From Linepithema humile (taxonomy: Eukaryota > Arthropoda > Insecta > Hymenoptera > Formicidae), in the NCBI RefSeq assembly GCF_040581485.1, contig NC_090130.1, forward strand, positions 28,993,418-29,057,417: a stretch of DNA of 64,000 nucleotides, in the 5' to 3' direction. Below are positions 1 to 12,387 of the stretch, piece after piece. Each line of letters begins with the position of its first letter. The first letter of the stretch is position 1. The notes below the pieces were generated by a model. That model had not been told where the DNA came from. It ran no database searches and saw nothing but the letters and a program-made list of their open reading frames with translations. The position numbers and the translations under genes were made by a program.

Positions 1-3000
1 CTAATTATTCAGTAGTCGAAGTGGGAAAACGTCTGCGCCACTAAGATTCAGAGACCGTCAAACGAAAGAAACGAAGAAGAGAAAAACGAAGAAAAAAAAA
101 GATCTTGTTCTCGCGCGAGTTGAGCCACGTTGAAAGACTAATTGACGAGGAGGAGGTCGGAAAAAAGAGAGAGACCTGACGAGCCGGCGCACCCCCGTAA
201 ATATCGTGACACGCGCTCAAATTAATGGCCCGGTCTTCCACGTCGGGGAAAGCGAACAAACGGGTATCCTCTCGACGCTATGCTACGTCGAGATCGAATC
301 AAAACACGGTCGCCTAAGTTGCCTTTTTATTTCGAACACTACACGAATGACCGAATTCGGCGTCATTTAATCCTTCTGAGAAAAAACTTATTGTTTGAAA
401 CATAAATCACATTTTGTCTCGAGAATAAAAACAAATCGTGTTATATGTGATACTAATTATATCATATACAAATAGTTTTCTTATACAATATTACGTAATT
501 GTACTTTATTATCAACTTGCATATTTAAAAAAAACTATACCAAAGAGCTAAAATAAAAAACACCTCCTCGAGAATTAAGCAGGTTTTTTTTTCCGGCAAA
601 GAACGGAGAGCAGTTGCCTGCTTCTTGAAAAGTGAGTGAATATATGTCCGTGGGAAAATCTCGAGATACCACGCGAAGCAGAATCATTTAATTAAAACCG
701 ACTTGGGGGCGGAGGCATCGCCATACGCATTTTAGTCGCCTGAAGAAATTAACTGGCCCGCGTTCTCCAGGGCCCAAACAAATTGGAGAAGATTGGATTT
801 GTGGCCCCGAGCCATTCGGTAAATTTTGAATAACATGATAGATGACGAAAAAGAGTGTTATCCACGTGTGACATAAAACGTAGTTATGGCCTAGGACTTT
901 AATAATAAAGCTATCCATTTGCGTGAAAGTATCGGGACTTATATAGTTCTTGAATATACATCGTAAATGTATGATGTTGCAATTCTCCGATATATTTATC
1001 ACAAAAAATGTATCTGTATGTATGTATACATAATTTATGACATGTGCAGTCAAATTATTATCTATTGAACAACTGTCTGTAGTTGTAAGAAATTTAAAAA
1101 TAACTAAATGATTACTTTTAAACATATAATGTGAATAATTGATACTTTTTAACATTTTTATCTGTCTTCAACTTACAATTAGATATACTTGAACTAAAAA
1201 TATGTAAAATCTTTCTATATATGTATATATCTCTAAGCCAGTTCGGAAAACTCAGAATTGAAAAAAATATATTGGAATTATAAAAGAGATTTCGCTTTTT
1301 TTTCTCTAACTGTAGTAGTCTTTTATAATAATTAAAAAGTAATACAGAAAAATAAAAGTATTAAAGATATTTTTTTAAGTTTAAATTTTCTCCAAAATTT
1401 AAATTAGATCTCGATAAAAGATAATTTTTACAATTATTTTATTCAAGCAGAGATATTTTTCTACAAGAGTTACTGCATCTGGATATTCAACATTGAACTT
1501 GTAACAACATTATCTATAACAATATTGACGCTAATGCGGAATTTTTAGTGGCATCTTTCTTATTCCATCTCGCAGCTTCTCTCAAATTGTGACCAGGCGT
1601 TAAAAGCTTTTATTAGTTAGAAGATGAGGGAGAACGATCGTGACTTCGACACACGAAAGCGCATCTTCTCTCGCTTTTTTTTTTATTTCGGCATGGACGG
1701 GAAACGGGAATGTCATCACGCGAAGCGTCTAAGAAAATAACTAGGAGAGTTGTGGTGGAAATAAAAGAGTGACCGAAATAGAGTGACCGAATTACGCAAA
1801 AGAGATGCGCATAATAATGAATAAGTTGAGGACAAGAATTAATTTTGTAGCAATTATATAACACTTGACAAATTTTTGCGAACAAAACAAATGAAGAATC
1901 AATATGACTTTAATCACACTTCGTACTAGCAACAGAGCAACACTACTCGCAAGCTCCACAGGCTTTGCATCTTTTTATTCGCTAATAAAAAATTATTTAT
2001 TTATCATGTACCATTTATTTATTGTTGCTAAAAATTACACATCTTTTTTTAGTCTCAAACTTCTACTTTCCCTCCATTTATTATCAGAAATAATTCAGAG
2101 CTTTCAAAAAACGCCCGTTTTACATAAACTTTAAATTACAATTAATAAAAATATTCGTAGTAAAATACATTTGCACTTGTAAAATTGGTTGAAGAAATCT
2201 CTTTTCACCAGTTATCTCCAAATGACAAAGTTCCAACATTTTTGTCCGAAAAAAATTCAATTTCAAATATGTCAAAGAACAGGTTGGCAAAAGGAAAATG
2301 CGGGTGCTGCATATAGAACGGCCGACGGGACCGGCTTTAGGCGACTGTTACGTTCGCCCTGTATTGAGTTACCCCGGCGTAACTTTGCGCGCGCGCGATT
2401 AATTTTTCAGCGGCTTGGTTTACAAAGCGTGCATAATGCAGCCTGCTCTCAAAGCCGCGCAATCAGTTGCCTACCACCGAGCACGAGCAACACGAGCCGA
2501 GGAAGCCGCCGCCGGTAAACCCCGCTGCAACAACCGAGAGAGCGCAATAACCAACCAGCCGACTAATCCCCTCGGAATCAGCCTCCGCGGTGTATAAGCC
2601 GTCTGTCCCCGGTGCTTCGGTGACAGATGACGTACATGTACATGTATACTAAAGCATGCACATTGTAAATCCTAATCGCCGCATTCGAGGCGGTAAGTTT
2701 GAGATTAAGGACCGACCGACAAACTTATACCGTGATACAGGCAAGAATTTAATTCCGTCCATGCCGCAGAATCGTACTAAAGCATCGCACAATGCCTCGA
2801 ATTTGTGTGCACTTGAAGAGGGCATTAGACGCGGGGATTATTGCCGATAAGTAATCTTTCGCGATCCAATTCGCACATCGCCGATCGCATTTATCGTAGC
2901 GCTGGACATAGTAGTCAGACAAGCGGACAGATCGTGGAAATTAAACAAAGAATTAAATATTGCCATATAGACAGTATAGCTGTCCAATCAGTGTGTTTTT

Positions 3001-4855
3001 GGAGCCAGTTTCGAGTGCTTTACATAAAATTCGAGAACTTGTATTCAAAATTTTGATAAAAATGCTTCCCAAAAAGATAAAACAACTCGTTTTAGAAATT
3101 TACGTTACGTTACAATCGCCAAATGTGAAGATATTTTCAAAATTATAGTAGTATCGCAAATCCCTTGAATCCTGGATCACAACATTTATGTTTCTCGATT
3201 CGTTGAAGCGCGCTCAACGCTGAAATACGCCTTCGACGAAATCTGCTTTCACCTTAAAGGAATTATTCAATTATTAGATTAGCAACGCGCCTTTGATCTC
3301 GCGCGAAATTTGTGCGATGTCACGTCGAGCCCACAAATCGAAAGGCGACAAATGTCGCACGCATGCTCCATTAAGGGCTGCCGTTATAAATCGCAATCAC
3401 TGATAAATGCGGATACCGTGACAGTGCGGTGGCAGGACCGGTCCTAGATACTTGGCCACGTCACGAATAAAATATATTTACGCAACCAGACGTGAGAGAA
3501 GATAAAACGAGAAATTTTAAAGACAAGATTAAAAAATGCGTTACGCGTTACCGTAAAATTTTTATAGAATGCTAACTTTTGCCTGTCGAAATAAGCGTAA
3601 GATTGCACCGTCTTCCATGACGATAATAATTTATTGTCAAATTAAGGCAAGCAATTTACATAAAATGTATAAACAAAATGTAAAAAATGCACCGAGATAA
3701 GCGATACATGGCACATGTTATTCTCACGGCACGAAGAAATTGCAAATAGCGTAACACTTGTGTATTTAAATGTTTGCATATTTAAAAAAAAAAGTACAAA
3801 GTGAAATGTAGAAACCGATAGTTATATAAGCGAATAAACATATTGAACAGCAACTGATTGGGTGATAATCAACCGTAAAGATTACGTAATCGAATAAAGA
3901 TCACAAATTCAGACATTTCCTTGAAACTTACTGTTATATTTGATTAATTTTACATTCTTCTATGTGGAATTTTTGTGTATGTACAGTCATTTTTTTCAAA
4001 AATAAGTTTGATCCAAATAATTATTAAATATATTCTAAGAATAAAATAAAGGTGACTCATTTATATAATCATCGGCGACTGTCTACATGCACAGTGCAAA
4101 AATTACTATCTCTTTTGCGCTAAATTAGAATGTCAATCTACATGTCAATTTTTATCGATTTTATCTTGACTCTATTTAGGGAGTATTACCTCATTTTTAT
4201 CTCATTTTACTTAGCATGTACTATGCGTAAATGCAATTTCTCGCGCTATAGATCATATCGGTGTCGCCGAATGAATTATTAATAACTAGAATTATGGTCC
4301 ATGACTGTGTGTGTACCGCATTTCGATACGCGACTAATTATAACTGTCTATATTATTGACTCGGTAATAAATCAATCTACAAAATCATCAGAACCTGTTT
4401 ATTTTCGCGCACGCGGGCCACGCCGTCAAATAATTTGCTCTAAATGAAAATGTTGTTTCGTATACCGACTTTCCGTCAAGTTCGTCGCGTTGTTATTTAA
4501 AAAACATTGGCCGGTTTCCAATTAATCTGCATGCCGCTACCTTTTTCTAATCGCAGCCGTATCGCTGATGAATTATTAATGACTAAAATGCGTTAAAATT
4601 ATGATCAATAATTGCGTCGCGCTCCAATACGTGTCCGAGCCAGGTATCGAAAAAAACATATCGTCTTTGATTACAAATTATCGCGCGAAGGAAATTAATG
4701 AAGCGTGGCTTATTGATCTTGTGTTTTTTCACCTTTTATTTCCCCGGAGAGATCGAGGCTTTGCGATAAATGTCAACAATATGAACCATAGATCAAGAAT
4801 ATATTAAAAAGCAATGCTGCTCCCGATAAACAGATCGTTATTAGTTCGATTAGAA
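1..4855. other. Intergenic or intronic stretch, no gene seen
   Basis: All open frames here are short, and on both strands they lack recognisable domains, conserved motifs or paired splice sites. The first 300 bases and 2280-2620 are richer in G+C and CpG than the rest and could be regulatory, but nothing specific supports that. A short palindromic run of ACGTACATGTACATGT lies near 2630. The rest is AT-rich sequence with homopolymer runs. Confidence 0.5.
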
Positions 4856-4859
4856 TTAA

Positions 4860-5124
4860 GGTTCCTGGGTACTCGCCGCGGCCATGTTGGCAATCGTAAC
4901 GTCAGAGGTGATACGATTCATACCACATTCATTTTACGGTTGTTTATTTACTGTCAAGAGAGAAGCATAGTTTTCGGGCAATTTTACAAGTGTGCTAAAG
5001 CGATCTATAATGTTATTTTATCAAAATATTTTTTTATTAAAAAATGGCACGCAAGAATTCTAACGTGTCATTTCTCGCCTCTGACGTCACAATCCAACAT
5101 AGCCGCGGCGAGTATCCAGGAGCC
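4860..5124. mobile_element. 265 bp MITE with TTAA target duplication
   Basis: The element is bounded on both sides by TTAA (4856-4859 and 5125-5128). Its ends are inverted repeats about 50 bases long: the left end begins GGTTCCTGGGTACTCGCCGC and the complement of the right end begins GGCTCCTGGATACTCGCCGC, and the match runs inward to the motif ACGTCAGAGG with a handful of mismatches. The AT-rich interior has no transposase frame, so it is non-autonomous. A TTAA duplication is the hallmark of piggyBac-type transposition. The terminal GG is not the usual piggyBac end, so the superfamily is an inference. Confidence 0.85.
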
Positions 5125-5128
5125 TTAA

Positions 5129-6333
5129 GCGGAAAACAGGAATTTGAAATTTGCACCTAATCTAACCTAACCATCTTAAATACTCGCAATCTATTATAGG
5201 ATGACAAAAATTGATCAAGTTGAAAGTAAGATCGCTAATTTCACGCTACAAGGCGGCAATTTGAAGAAGCATAATCCCGACGAACAATTCATAGCTGCAG
5301 TTATACTTCCGGTCGTTTCTTCAGTCTCTTCCCCTAGCTTGCTCGATGTATCATCGATCGTGAGGATCGCAATCGTGATCGCTGGGCACGCGGCTCATTT
5401 CATACTTGTGGCGCGTGGGCGCGGATAATTACTTTTGAAATCGGTACCGACTGCGCGGCGTAGCGCGCCGCATAGACTTGTAACAATAGTCACGCGGGTT
5501 CAATCGGAGATCTATTATCGACTTTTTTCGGACACGCGATGTGTACAATGAAAAATTGATTGACTTCTTCTTTGACACCGCACGCTCGCATTGAATCGTA
5601 ATAGCACGAAATTCTATACATTTAGTAAAAAATACAGTCTCTCAATTTTTACTTTTTATCCGCAGCATCTTTGTACGCTGATGACACCGCATTGCTTTTA
5701 GTTTGAAAAGCTTGTAGCAAATTTTACGCATCTACTCAATGCAATGGATGGAATAAAATCACGTGATTTCTTATAATGCAATTACAATCAGTAGTGTAGA
5801 ATTTCGATGTATTTTAATTAAAGTTTCTGATCAGACTTTTTGTAAGCAGAACAATTGAAACGAGCGAATTACTCTCATATAAGCAATTGTGTGAAGAAAT
5901 TTAAGACCACATTTGACAGAAAATGAAAATTTTTGTTACTAATTTTTAATTTCTTTCTTAGAATGCGGTAGCAGAGGGGGGGCGCGAGAGAAGTTCTCGA
6001 AATCGAGCACACCTGGGCAGTTATGTGACTGGGCGTGCCTGTATTGGCTACGCGGGCAAGCAGGACGCGTGGGCTGGCATCGCATTATGCTGATCCTCCG
6101 AGAGAGGTGACTCGTAGGGCCTGAATCGGGTCTTAGAACCCGCGGCGCGGAGAAAACGCCGCGTCGCACTACGTCCTGCCGCCGCTTCGGCGGAACGGGC
6201 GTCAAGTGAGACGCGAGATCATACACGCGAGCGAGTGCTGTACGCGTAGACGCACGGACGTGGGCGACCAGGTGCAGCTTCGCCAGCCATGCTTTAACTA
6301 TGATATTCGATAATGCGATGGTATGGACAATGC
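5129..6333. other. Intergenic stretch, no gene seen
   Basis: A short TTAGG-type block (5156-5172) lies just outside the MITE. Between 5950 and 6260 the DNA is markedly G+C and CpG rich and contains a CCAAT-like box on the minus strand near 6045. Open frames there exist on both strands but have no domain or repeat support and look like a composition effect. Confidence 0.4.
5156..5172 (-). repeat. Short interstitial TTAGG-type block
   Basis: The plus strand reads CCTAATCTAACCTAACC, which is three to four copies of the complement of the insect telomere unit TTAGG, one of them altered. Similar blocks lie at 45355-45366 and 57291-57302. Each is far too short to be a telomere. Confidence 0.6.
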
Positions 6334-6980
6334 GACTTTACACGAATTAAAACTTTTTTGTGAAAAGTTAAAACTCGAATACAGTTTGAATAGTTTTTCC
6401 TGTTCGATTTTACGATTTTTAATTTTTTAATCCAGCAAGAAACAGGAGAGCGAATCGCAATAATATCTATATCTATTTGTTATATGTACATTCGTAGAAA
6501 TTTAGCGTATTTGTACAATATGAATTTTCATTCACAATATTGCAATCTGCAACTGGCGAAACGCGATGATAGTTTCGAACCGTCGGCCAGAAAAGTATGC
6601 TATCTCGCCGATAAAACAGCAGCTACAACTTAATCGAGAGCGACGCATTATCTCTCGGCACGTAGCGCGCGGAATTTCTACGAAAATTATGTATCAGGAA
6701 GAAGAGATTGATAGTGTTGAAAAAGCGCGCACATGTGTCCATCGCGAAGCATCGTAATTTCTTCCACAAACAAATTTTGCGTGCGGAACGAATAGCATAA
6801 ATTCTCATTTCTCAATTTCTATGAATGTACGTACAATAAATACGTAGATATTGCGATTCACTTTTCCGTTTCTTGCTCAGCTGCATTAAAAAATTTAAAG
6901 TCGTAAAATTAAAAATGATTCAAACTGCATTAATTTGAGCTTTAACTTTTCACAAAACTTTTGCATCGTGTAAAATGTAT
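6334..6980. repeat. Foldback: large imperfect inverted repeat
   Basis: The left arm (about 6334-6525) and the right arm (about 6790-6980) are inverted copies at roughly 75-80% identity by eye. Shared landmarks, in the left-arm sense, are TTTACACGA, TTTTGTGAAAAGTTAAA, CAGTTTGAAT, a T-rich block, GCAAGAAAC, GAATCGCAATA and GTACATTC followed by TAGAAATTT. The spacer of about 265 bases has open frames on both strands but no recognisable product. No target duplication was found at the outer ends. This is probably an old foldback transposon or a non-autonomous element with long terminal inverted repeats. Confidence 0.7.
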
Positions 6981-8884
6981 TCGTGAGATAACTCGTCGAT
7001 TCCAGAAAACTGACGTTCACTGAACGAACGGTGTCATGATTAACGCGGCGCCATGTAGTCGCGATCGGCGAACGATCAGATTGGTCAGAGAATGGAGAGA
7101 GGTGGGCAATGTTTCTCGGTATAATGCGAATTAGCAGCTCGTCGATTTTAACTTTTACACGTTTGCTCGCGAGGTCAAAAAATAAAATTAAATAAAATTT
7201 GTCAAAAATATAAATCATTTTGAAGACTTTTTTGACTAAAGAGATCTCTTTGCTTTTCATATATTAACTGAGTGAAAATTCTACAATTGAATCTCAACTC
7301 AAGAGAAATCTAAATTCGATTGTCAAGGCACTTGATTCTAAACACCGAAAAACGGCGGAATAATAAGTGACACAAATTAAATTCTCGCAAGGAAAAATGC
7401 TATCAAAATTCGCCATCTTAAATATGATATGCTGACTGCAGAAGGCATAGTCAATCTTGTGCGGCTCTCGCGCGCGAATGAAAGTAGCGATTTTCTCAGC
7501 GGCTTCCACCCTTTCATTATTGCAAAACGAACGCTTCTGTATCTGATTGACGCTCGGTGCTCGAGCTAGCGTACTAAACTCCTCGTTAACTCGAATCGAG
7601 CCTGCGGGCATCGGAACGGAAAAACTTGTAATTATATGCGACGGCTTTCACCAAAGACAAGCGACACTTTACGATGCCGATCGACTTGCAAATGGTGAGA
7701 AAAAAGGGCAGAAATCGCGAGAAAAGCGGCGCGACGGCGATAGCCCTGTCGGCTCAGGCGGCATTGTGAGTTATTGAGATTAAATGATTGGCCGCGCGAA
7801 ACTCTTTTATCCATCAACATCGTCGTATCGCATCGTTTGACACCGCGTTTCACCGTAAACTGATCTCAGAGCAAAAGGAACGAGAGGGTCCGAGCGGCGA
7901 GAGAGACCGTACTTAATCTTCGCTTATTAAATAAATCACGGCTCCCTATTACTTCAGAGCTCGCAATGTGTCCCCTGCACGCGCGGGGAGCCAGTCTTAT
8001 AATTCCTACATTAATTTCTTTAATAGTCCACGAAACAATCTCGGCGGTCGGCCGGGTACGTCACGTCGAAACGGTATCATTGGCCCTGAGGGAAGGATTA
8101 AACGTTTCTCGGATCGCACAGGAGAGTTAAGGTATAATCATAATTTATTTATAACGCGCGTCATTCATTCAGCGCGATTAACACGATGAAAAGAGGCACG
8201 GCCTGTACGCGTTGAGACAAAATGATCGTGATTTAATCACTCGCCAAGTATGTACGACGCGATAAATCCAATTTTCCCACAAACCTGCGTTTTCTCAATC
8301 GATAACTCTTTAGCGATAGATAATTTTTCAGTCGAAACGAAAAAGATGAACTGTATATGGCATATTGCGTTGACTGTAGCAATTACAAGTTGAGAAACGT
8401 GAAGTAATGAATGAAAATAAAAAAATATCGTATGTCACGTTTAACTTATTTTTGACAATTAATTTTCATATAAATATATGTTTAGCTGTTTCTATGATAG
8501 CTGTTTCTTGGGCTTTCTCGTTCAAACGATTATCCAGTAGACCTTGAATGCTAACCGCCTGACGTGTTTTATCCACCTACGTGTCGACAACGCATTGCGT
8601 TTCAACACATTCACACTTGATTCTAGTAAGACAATGTTACACAACATGCGAAAAACGATACGAATCATCAGAAATATACATTTCCCTAAATTATGCCAAG
8701 CGCAAAGTGAAAATGAATAGAAATTTGAATAAATTCCTATATTCGCGAAAGATAATGTACAAAATAACTTTGCAAACTCTTACAATCAGTTTACAAAATT
8801 ATGCAAATAGTTTTCAAAAATAAATTCTTCTTAAAAAATTGAAACTCCATAAATCTCGCTTAACTCGTTCGAACAAGAAGAAGA
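6981..8884. other. Intergenic stretch, no gene seen
   Basis: Open frames here (for example on both strands at 7300-7850) are short and overlap one another on opposite strands. Between 7910 and 8190 there is a G+C-rich block with several TAAT and TTTATTTA-type sites that might be a cis-regulatory element, but nothing more can be claimed. Confidence 0.35.
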
Positions 8885-8890
8885 TTTATT
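8885..8890 (-). terminator. Candidate poly(A) signal for the NtA-like gene
   Basis: The plus strand reads TTTATT, which is AATAAA on the minus strand, about 190 bases after the stop codon of the secreted-protein frame at 9082-9642. The spacing suits a short 3' UTR and favours reading that frame to its own stop codon. Confidence 0.4.
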
Positions 8891-9081
8891 TATAATTTTT
8901 CCAAAAACTTCAGTTCAAAATCAATCGGGGGGAAAAAACGGTTGACAAATACCCGATAATCTTACGCAGTATATTAAACAGTAGCGCGCGAACTGTATAA
9001 TTTAAGCGAACTGCGCATATATCGCCTTGCGAAATCGCTCTCTCCTATCACGAGATTTGTGAAACCTAAATGAACAGGCTG

Positions 9082-9642
9082 TTACATTTCGCACTCGGGG
9101 CAATACAGGTGGACTTGCCGCAACTTATCCAATTGACGCAAAGTGCTTAGCGTCTCGCTGGAGCGCGAAAGACAACGGGTGTTGCGTGAAAAACTACCGT
9201 ACGACATAAACTCACCTCTGACAGCTGCGTTGAGCCTATCGAGATTGGCGAGCGTCAGCGGCACCGGGCCGAAATGCATCACCACCTTGTCGACATGTCG
9301 CACGTCGCCGGCACCGCGACGCGCCATGAAGATGCCGGTGTAGCCGCGTCTGATATAATGGCCGCAGGTGTCGTTCACAGTAAGATCGACGGTGGCGTTC
9401 AGGGCGCCTTTGATCGCTCTCTTGACGCGCGCGTGGAGCAGCTGCCCGTGTCGCAGCTCCTTGACTTTTCCCGTGAAGATGTAGTCCGATTGGCGCACCT
9501 TTCCAAGGAACGTTGTGTCGTTCTTAATCGCCGCCGTTAAGTTCGCTCGACACTCCAGCAGCTCTTTGGTCGATAGATTCGCCAGCGACAGGCTGGTTAG
9601 TGCCAGGAGGGCCAAGAAGCTGATCGTCGAGTAATTAGGCAT
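9082..9642 (-). CDS. Secreted protein with NtA/TIMP-like OB-fold module
   Basis: The 186-residue frame opens with an ATG and a signal peptide: a hydrophobic core at residues about 7-20, with cleavage likely after residue 21. The mature part has a Cys near residue 31, the segment YIFTGKVKEL, a Cys in NDTCGHY near 93, and a block on FMARRGAGD followed by VVMHFGPVPLTLANLDRL. That order (a Cys, a strand of the form FTGxVxE, a central Cys, a strand ending in IFMA, a closing leucine-rich helix) resembles the N-terminal agrin (NtA) domain and related TIMP-like folds. Several Asn-X-Ser/Thr sites suggest glycosylation. A consensus donor (CAGAG|GTGAGT) on the minus strand at 9216/9215 could end a first exon after AVRG, so the last 44 residues may be intron read-through. 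However, no downstream exon with Kazal or other agrin domains was seen, and a poly(A) signal follows the stop. Family assignment is by eye only; the function is unknown. Confidence 0.65.
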   Translation of the reverse strand: MPNYSTISFLALLALTSLSLANLSTKELLECRANLTAAIKNDTTFLGKVRQSDYIFTGKVKELRHGQLLHARVKRAIKGALNATVDLTVNDTCGHYIRRGYTGIFMARRGAGDVRHVDKVVMHFGPVPLTLANLDRLNAAVRGEFMSYGSFSRNTRCLSRSSETLSTLRQLDKLRQVHLYCPECEM

Positions 9643-12041
9643 ATCGAATCCGATGATATAAACTGCACTTTAATGTCACGTTGGCTTCAGACCGTGTCTC
9701 GGATTTTTATCGTCTCTTTCTTCGTGTATTCAACGAGTTTTTTTTTTTTTACGTTTCGTTAAACGCTGCTCTCTTCAGAATATTACATGATGAAGTAACG
9801 CTACTTTCTATTTTCACACGATAGTTCGCACTGCATATAGCTCACTTTCATTAATCAGAGATACGCGCTCAAACGTTCGCTTTTATTACTTTTAAGGCTT
9901 GAATTGAAAATTTATTTATTTCCAAGACTTGGCGATCCTACAATTTAGTTGAGACAAATCTGCTGTGTCCATTTAATCACGGGCAGATATTTGACTTCCA
10001 TTAATTTCCGATTTCGAGCGAAAGACATATCTTGTAAATTTCTTATCAACCTGCTTGCGACATTAATCAGAAGTAATCGGAATCCTTGAATCAGAAGATT
10101 ACCGCCTTGAAGATTCCTGCTTCCAGAATGTTTTTGATAAAGAGAGCACGCTCGGGCGTTAATTAGAAGCGGGCATTCAAATCGCCCTCCGTTCGAGGGA
10201 TTGATTAATTCCCGGCTCGGAATTCGGGAACGGGTCTCACGGTGAAGCCGCAGCAAACTGAGCTCCTGCAGTCCTCCAAATGGAAACGAGTCCGATCTCG
10301 AGCAACAGGTTGGCGCCGCGCGTCGACCCACGCTCGCCAATTTCCAATTCGCGTGCCAGTATTTGTCCAGCCGCGCGAGCAGCGAGTACGACGCTTCCCG
10401 ATCGATCGACAGATCGATAAATTGTCGATTCGCCCGCCCTCCTCCGCTGTCGTTTTCTCGCAATGCGACTTTTATCGTCCTCCTAATGAAACCAGATGCC
10501 GAACGCGATCACCAACGAAATGTGCGTTCTATCCACACCAGTTAAAAGATTTCAATGAAACCACCAGATCGACCGTAAATTCTTTAATCAGCTTCGATAA
10601 AATCAGAAGTCTGTTCGCTCGTTTCTACTATCGTGCGCCATCGCAACATTTGTGGCTTTTTAAAACGTTTACAAGCAGTACTTTTCACTGAGATTTAATA
10701 TAGATATAACGTATTTTTTATACTAAATACTTTTTTAACAAATATTTAAACATTAAAATATATCAATTCACTAAAAGTCATGAAATCATCGCCAAACTTG
10801 ATCAAATCACTCAGAATATTAAGTACAACGTACACGAACAAATCATTTTAACGATCCGCGAACACCACTTGTTAACTGCTTATTTTAATAACTTTAATTT
10901 GGATGTACTTTTCATTAATTACAATCACAAATACTATTGTGATAATCCAAAATATATATTAAAAGTTTTAAAAGCAGTTCAACGTTTATTAAATCATTTA
11001 AGGCTAAATTGTCGTCCAATATAAAAAATATATTTATTTTTATTTTCGTTTCAAACAAAAAAAATATGTATTTTATTGCTCCAAGATGCAAAAATTGAAG
11101 AATTTGGTTATTTATTCAATTTTTTACAAATTTGCATTATTTAATTCGATCGTTACTCAAACATTATTTTACATTTTTTTACACGAATGTCACGCTGCTG
11201 AAAAAGCTGTCCTATTTATTTTCACCGAACCCTCAGCAAATTATACCGTTAGAAAGCGTCATGACGATATTCGTTGCAGCAGCCATCCGATACATTTCAC
11301 TCAATTTCCTTCACTCCCGAAATACAATTACACAAAACACTATCGAATCACTTGATCACTCGCGCGATCAAGCAGGCGCTGCCAAAAAAACATTGTCAGC
11401 GCGAAAATTGCAACAGATGTCTACTGGTACTCGCCGATGCACAAACCCGCGCGAGAGTGAGAGAGCAGTGATCAAGGTGGTGGTTGGTCGCGTGGAGGCA
11501 CGCGCTGAACTGAGGAGGGCTAAGTGTGGATGCTGCAACTACAACGTGTAGGCGTAAGTCGCCTTAGAGAATGCGGTGGACCGAGAGGGAGAGAGAGATG
11601 AGGAGGGCGCGCGAGCGTGTTTGTGACGGCGGTACATGCGCCATGTCCGCGTGTGCGCCGTGAGAGCGAGAGACGGAGGAGAGAGAAATCTTACCTGAGA
11701 ATGACAGTGAGTGAGCGAAGGCGTACGCAAGTACAGGTACGCACGCGAAAAAGGTATGAGAGAAAAAGAAAGAAAGAGAGAGGAGGGAGAAATTCGCGAC
11801 TAATTAGCAAGGTTATGACATCTGTAAAACACATCTTATGCGAACCGAAACATGTTTTGTGAAGATAAAACTTTTCAAGAGTTTAACTAAAACTATTTGG
11901 TTAAAATACAGTTGCGAGTTGAAGAGTAAAGCGCAAACGGATCATGACATTTCTATCATTGGTCGTTTGACTTTACGAAGTTTAGTTTGACCTTTAATTT
12001 CTAGCCTAACCGCCAAAACATTTAACGTCACATGGTAGCGT
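9643..12041. other. 5' flank of the secreted-protein gene and intergenic DNA
   Basis: Upstream (minus-strand sense) of the 9642 start there is a poly-T run near 9740 and a G+C-rich block at 10190-10540 that is open on both strands (149 codons plus, 172 codons minus). No domain is recognisable in either. A purine- and CpG-rich block occupies about 11440-11790. The rest is AT-rich. Nothing here is supported as a gene. Confidence 0.35.
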
Positions 12042-12387
12042 CTACCTTGGACGCCTGTAACATTTTCACACTATTCAATTTACGAAGGTGCGAACGCACC
12101 GGTCAACAACTCATCCGAGGAAGTGGCGAGCTTAAACGATCTAATCGATACCGGCTTAACGACCGACGATCTCAAGCAGTTTGTAATTGATGGCGATCGA
12201 TAATGCCGAGCGCCAAAGTGACTTCACTTCCCGGAATATCACCCACGAAACGGTGAGTGTCCGGCTTAACAAACCTGTGAAAAAAGTTAATGGCTTCGAC
12301 AACGACTTCGTAAAGGAAAAGATGTGTGCTCATTCTTTCTTATTTTATGATAATAGTTTCGACGCTACGCGGATTAAAAATGAGTAG
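12042..12387 (+). other. Coding-like segment, product not recognised
   Basis: Two overlapping plus-strand frames have ordinary, non-repetitive protein composition. The first has no Met and reads through NSSEEVASLNDLIDTGLTTD to a stop at 12198. The second starts at ATG 12187, crosses a consensus donor (ACG|GTGAGT at about 12252) and ends at 12387. They look like one reading frame broken by a shift, or a short exon followed by intron. I recognise no family. Confidence 0.2.

Noticed and set aside
688..1155. 155-codon minus-strand frame
   Set aside because: Mixed composition without domain, signal peptide or splice support; it runs through AT-rich DNA and looks like chance.
5939..6226. 95-codon minus-strand frame in G+C-rich DNA
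   Set aside because: Arg/Pro-rich composition follows from CpG content; no motif or homologue is recognised.
9945..10691. Long overlapping frames on both strands (172 and 149 codons)
   Set aside because: Both strands are open because the block is G+C rich; neither shows a domain, and they cannot both be favoured.
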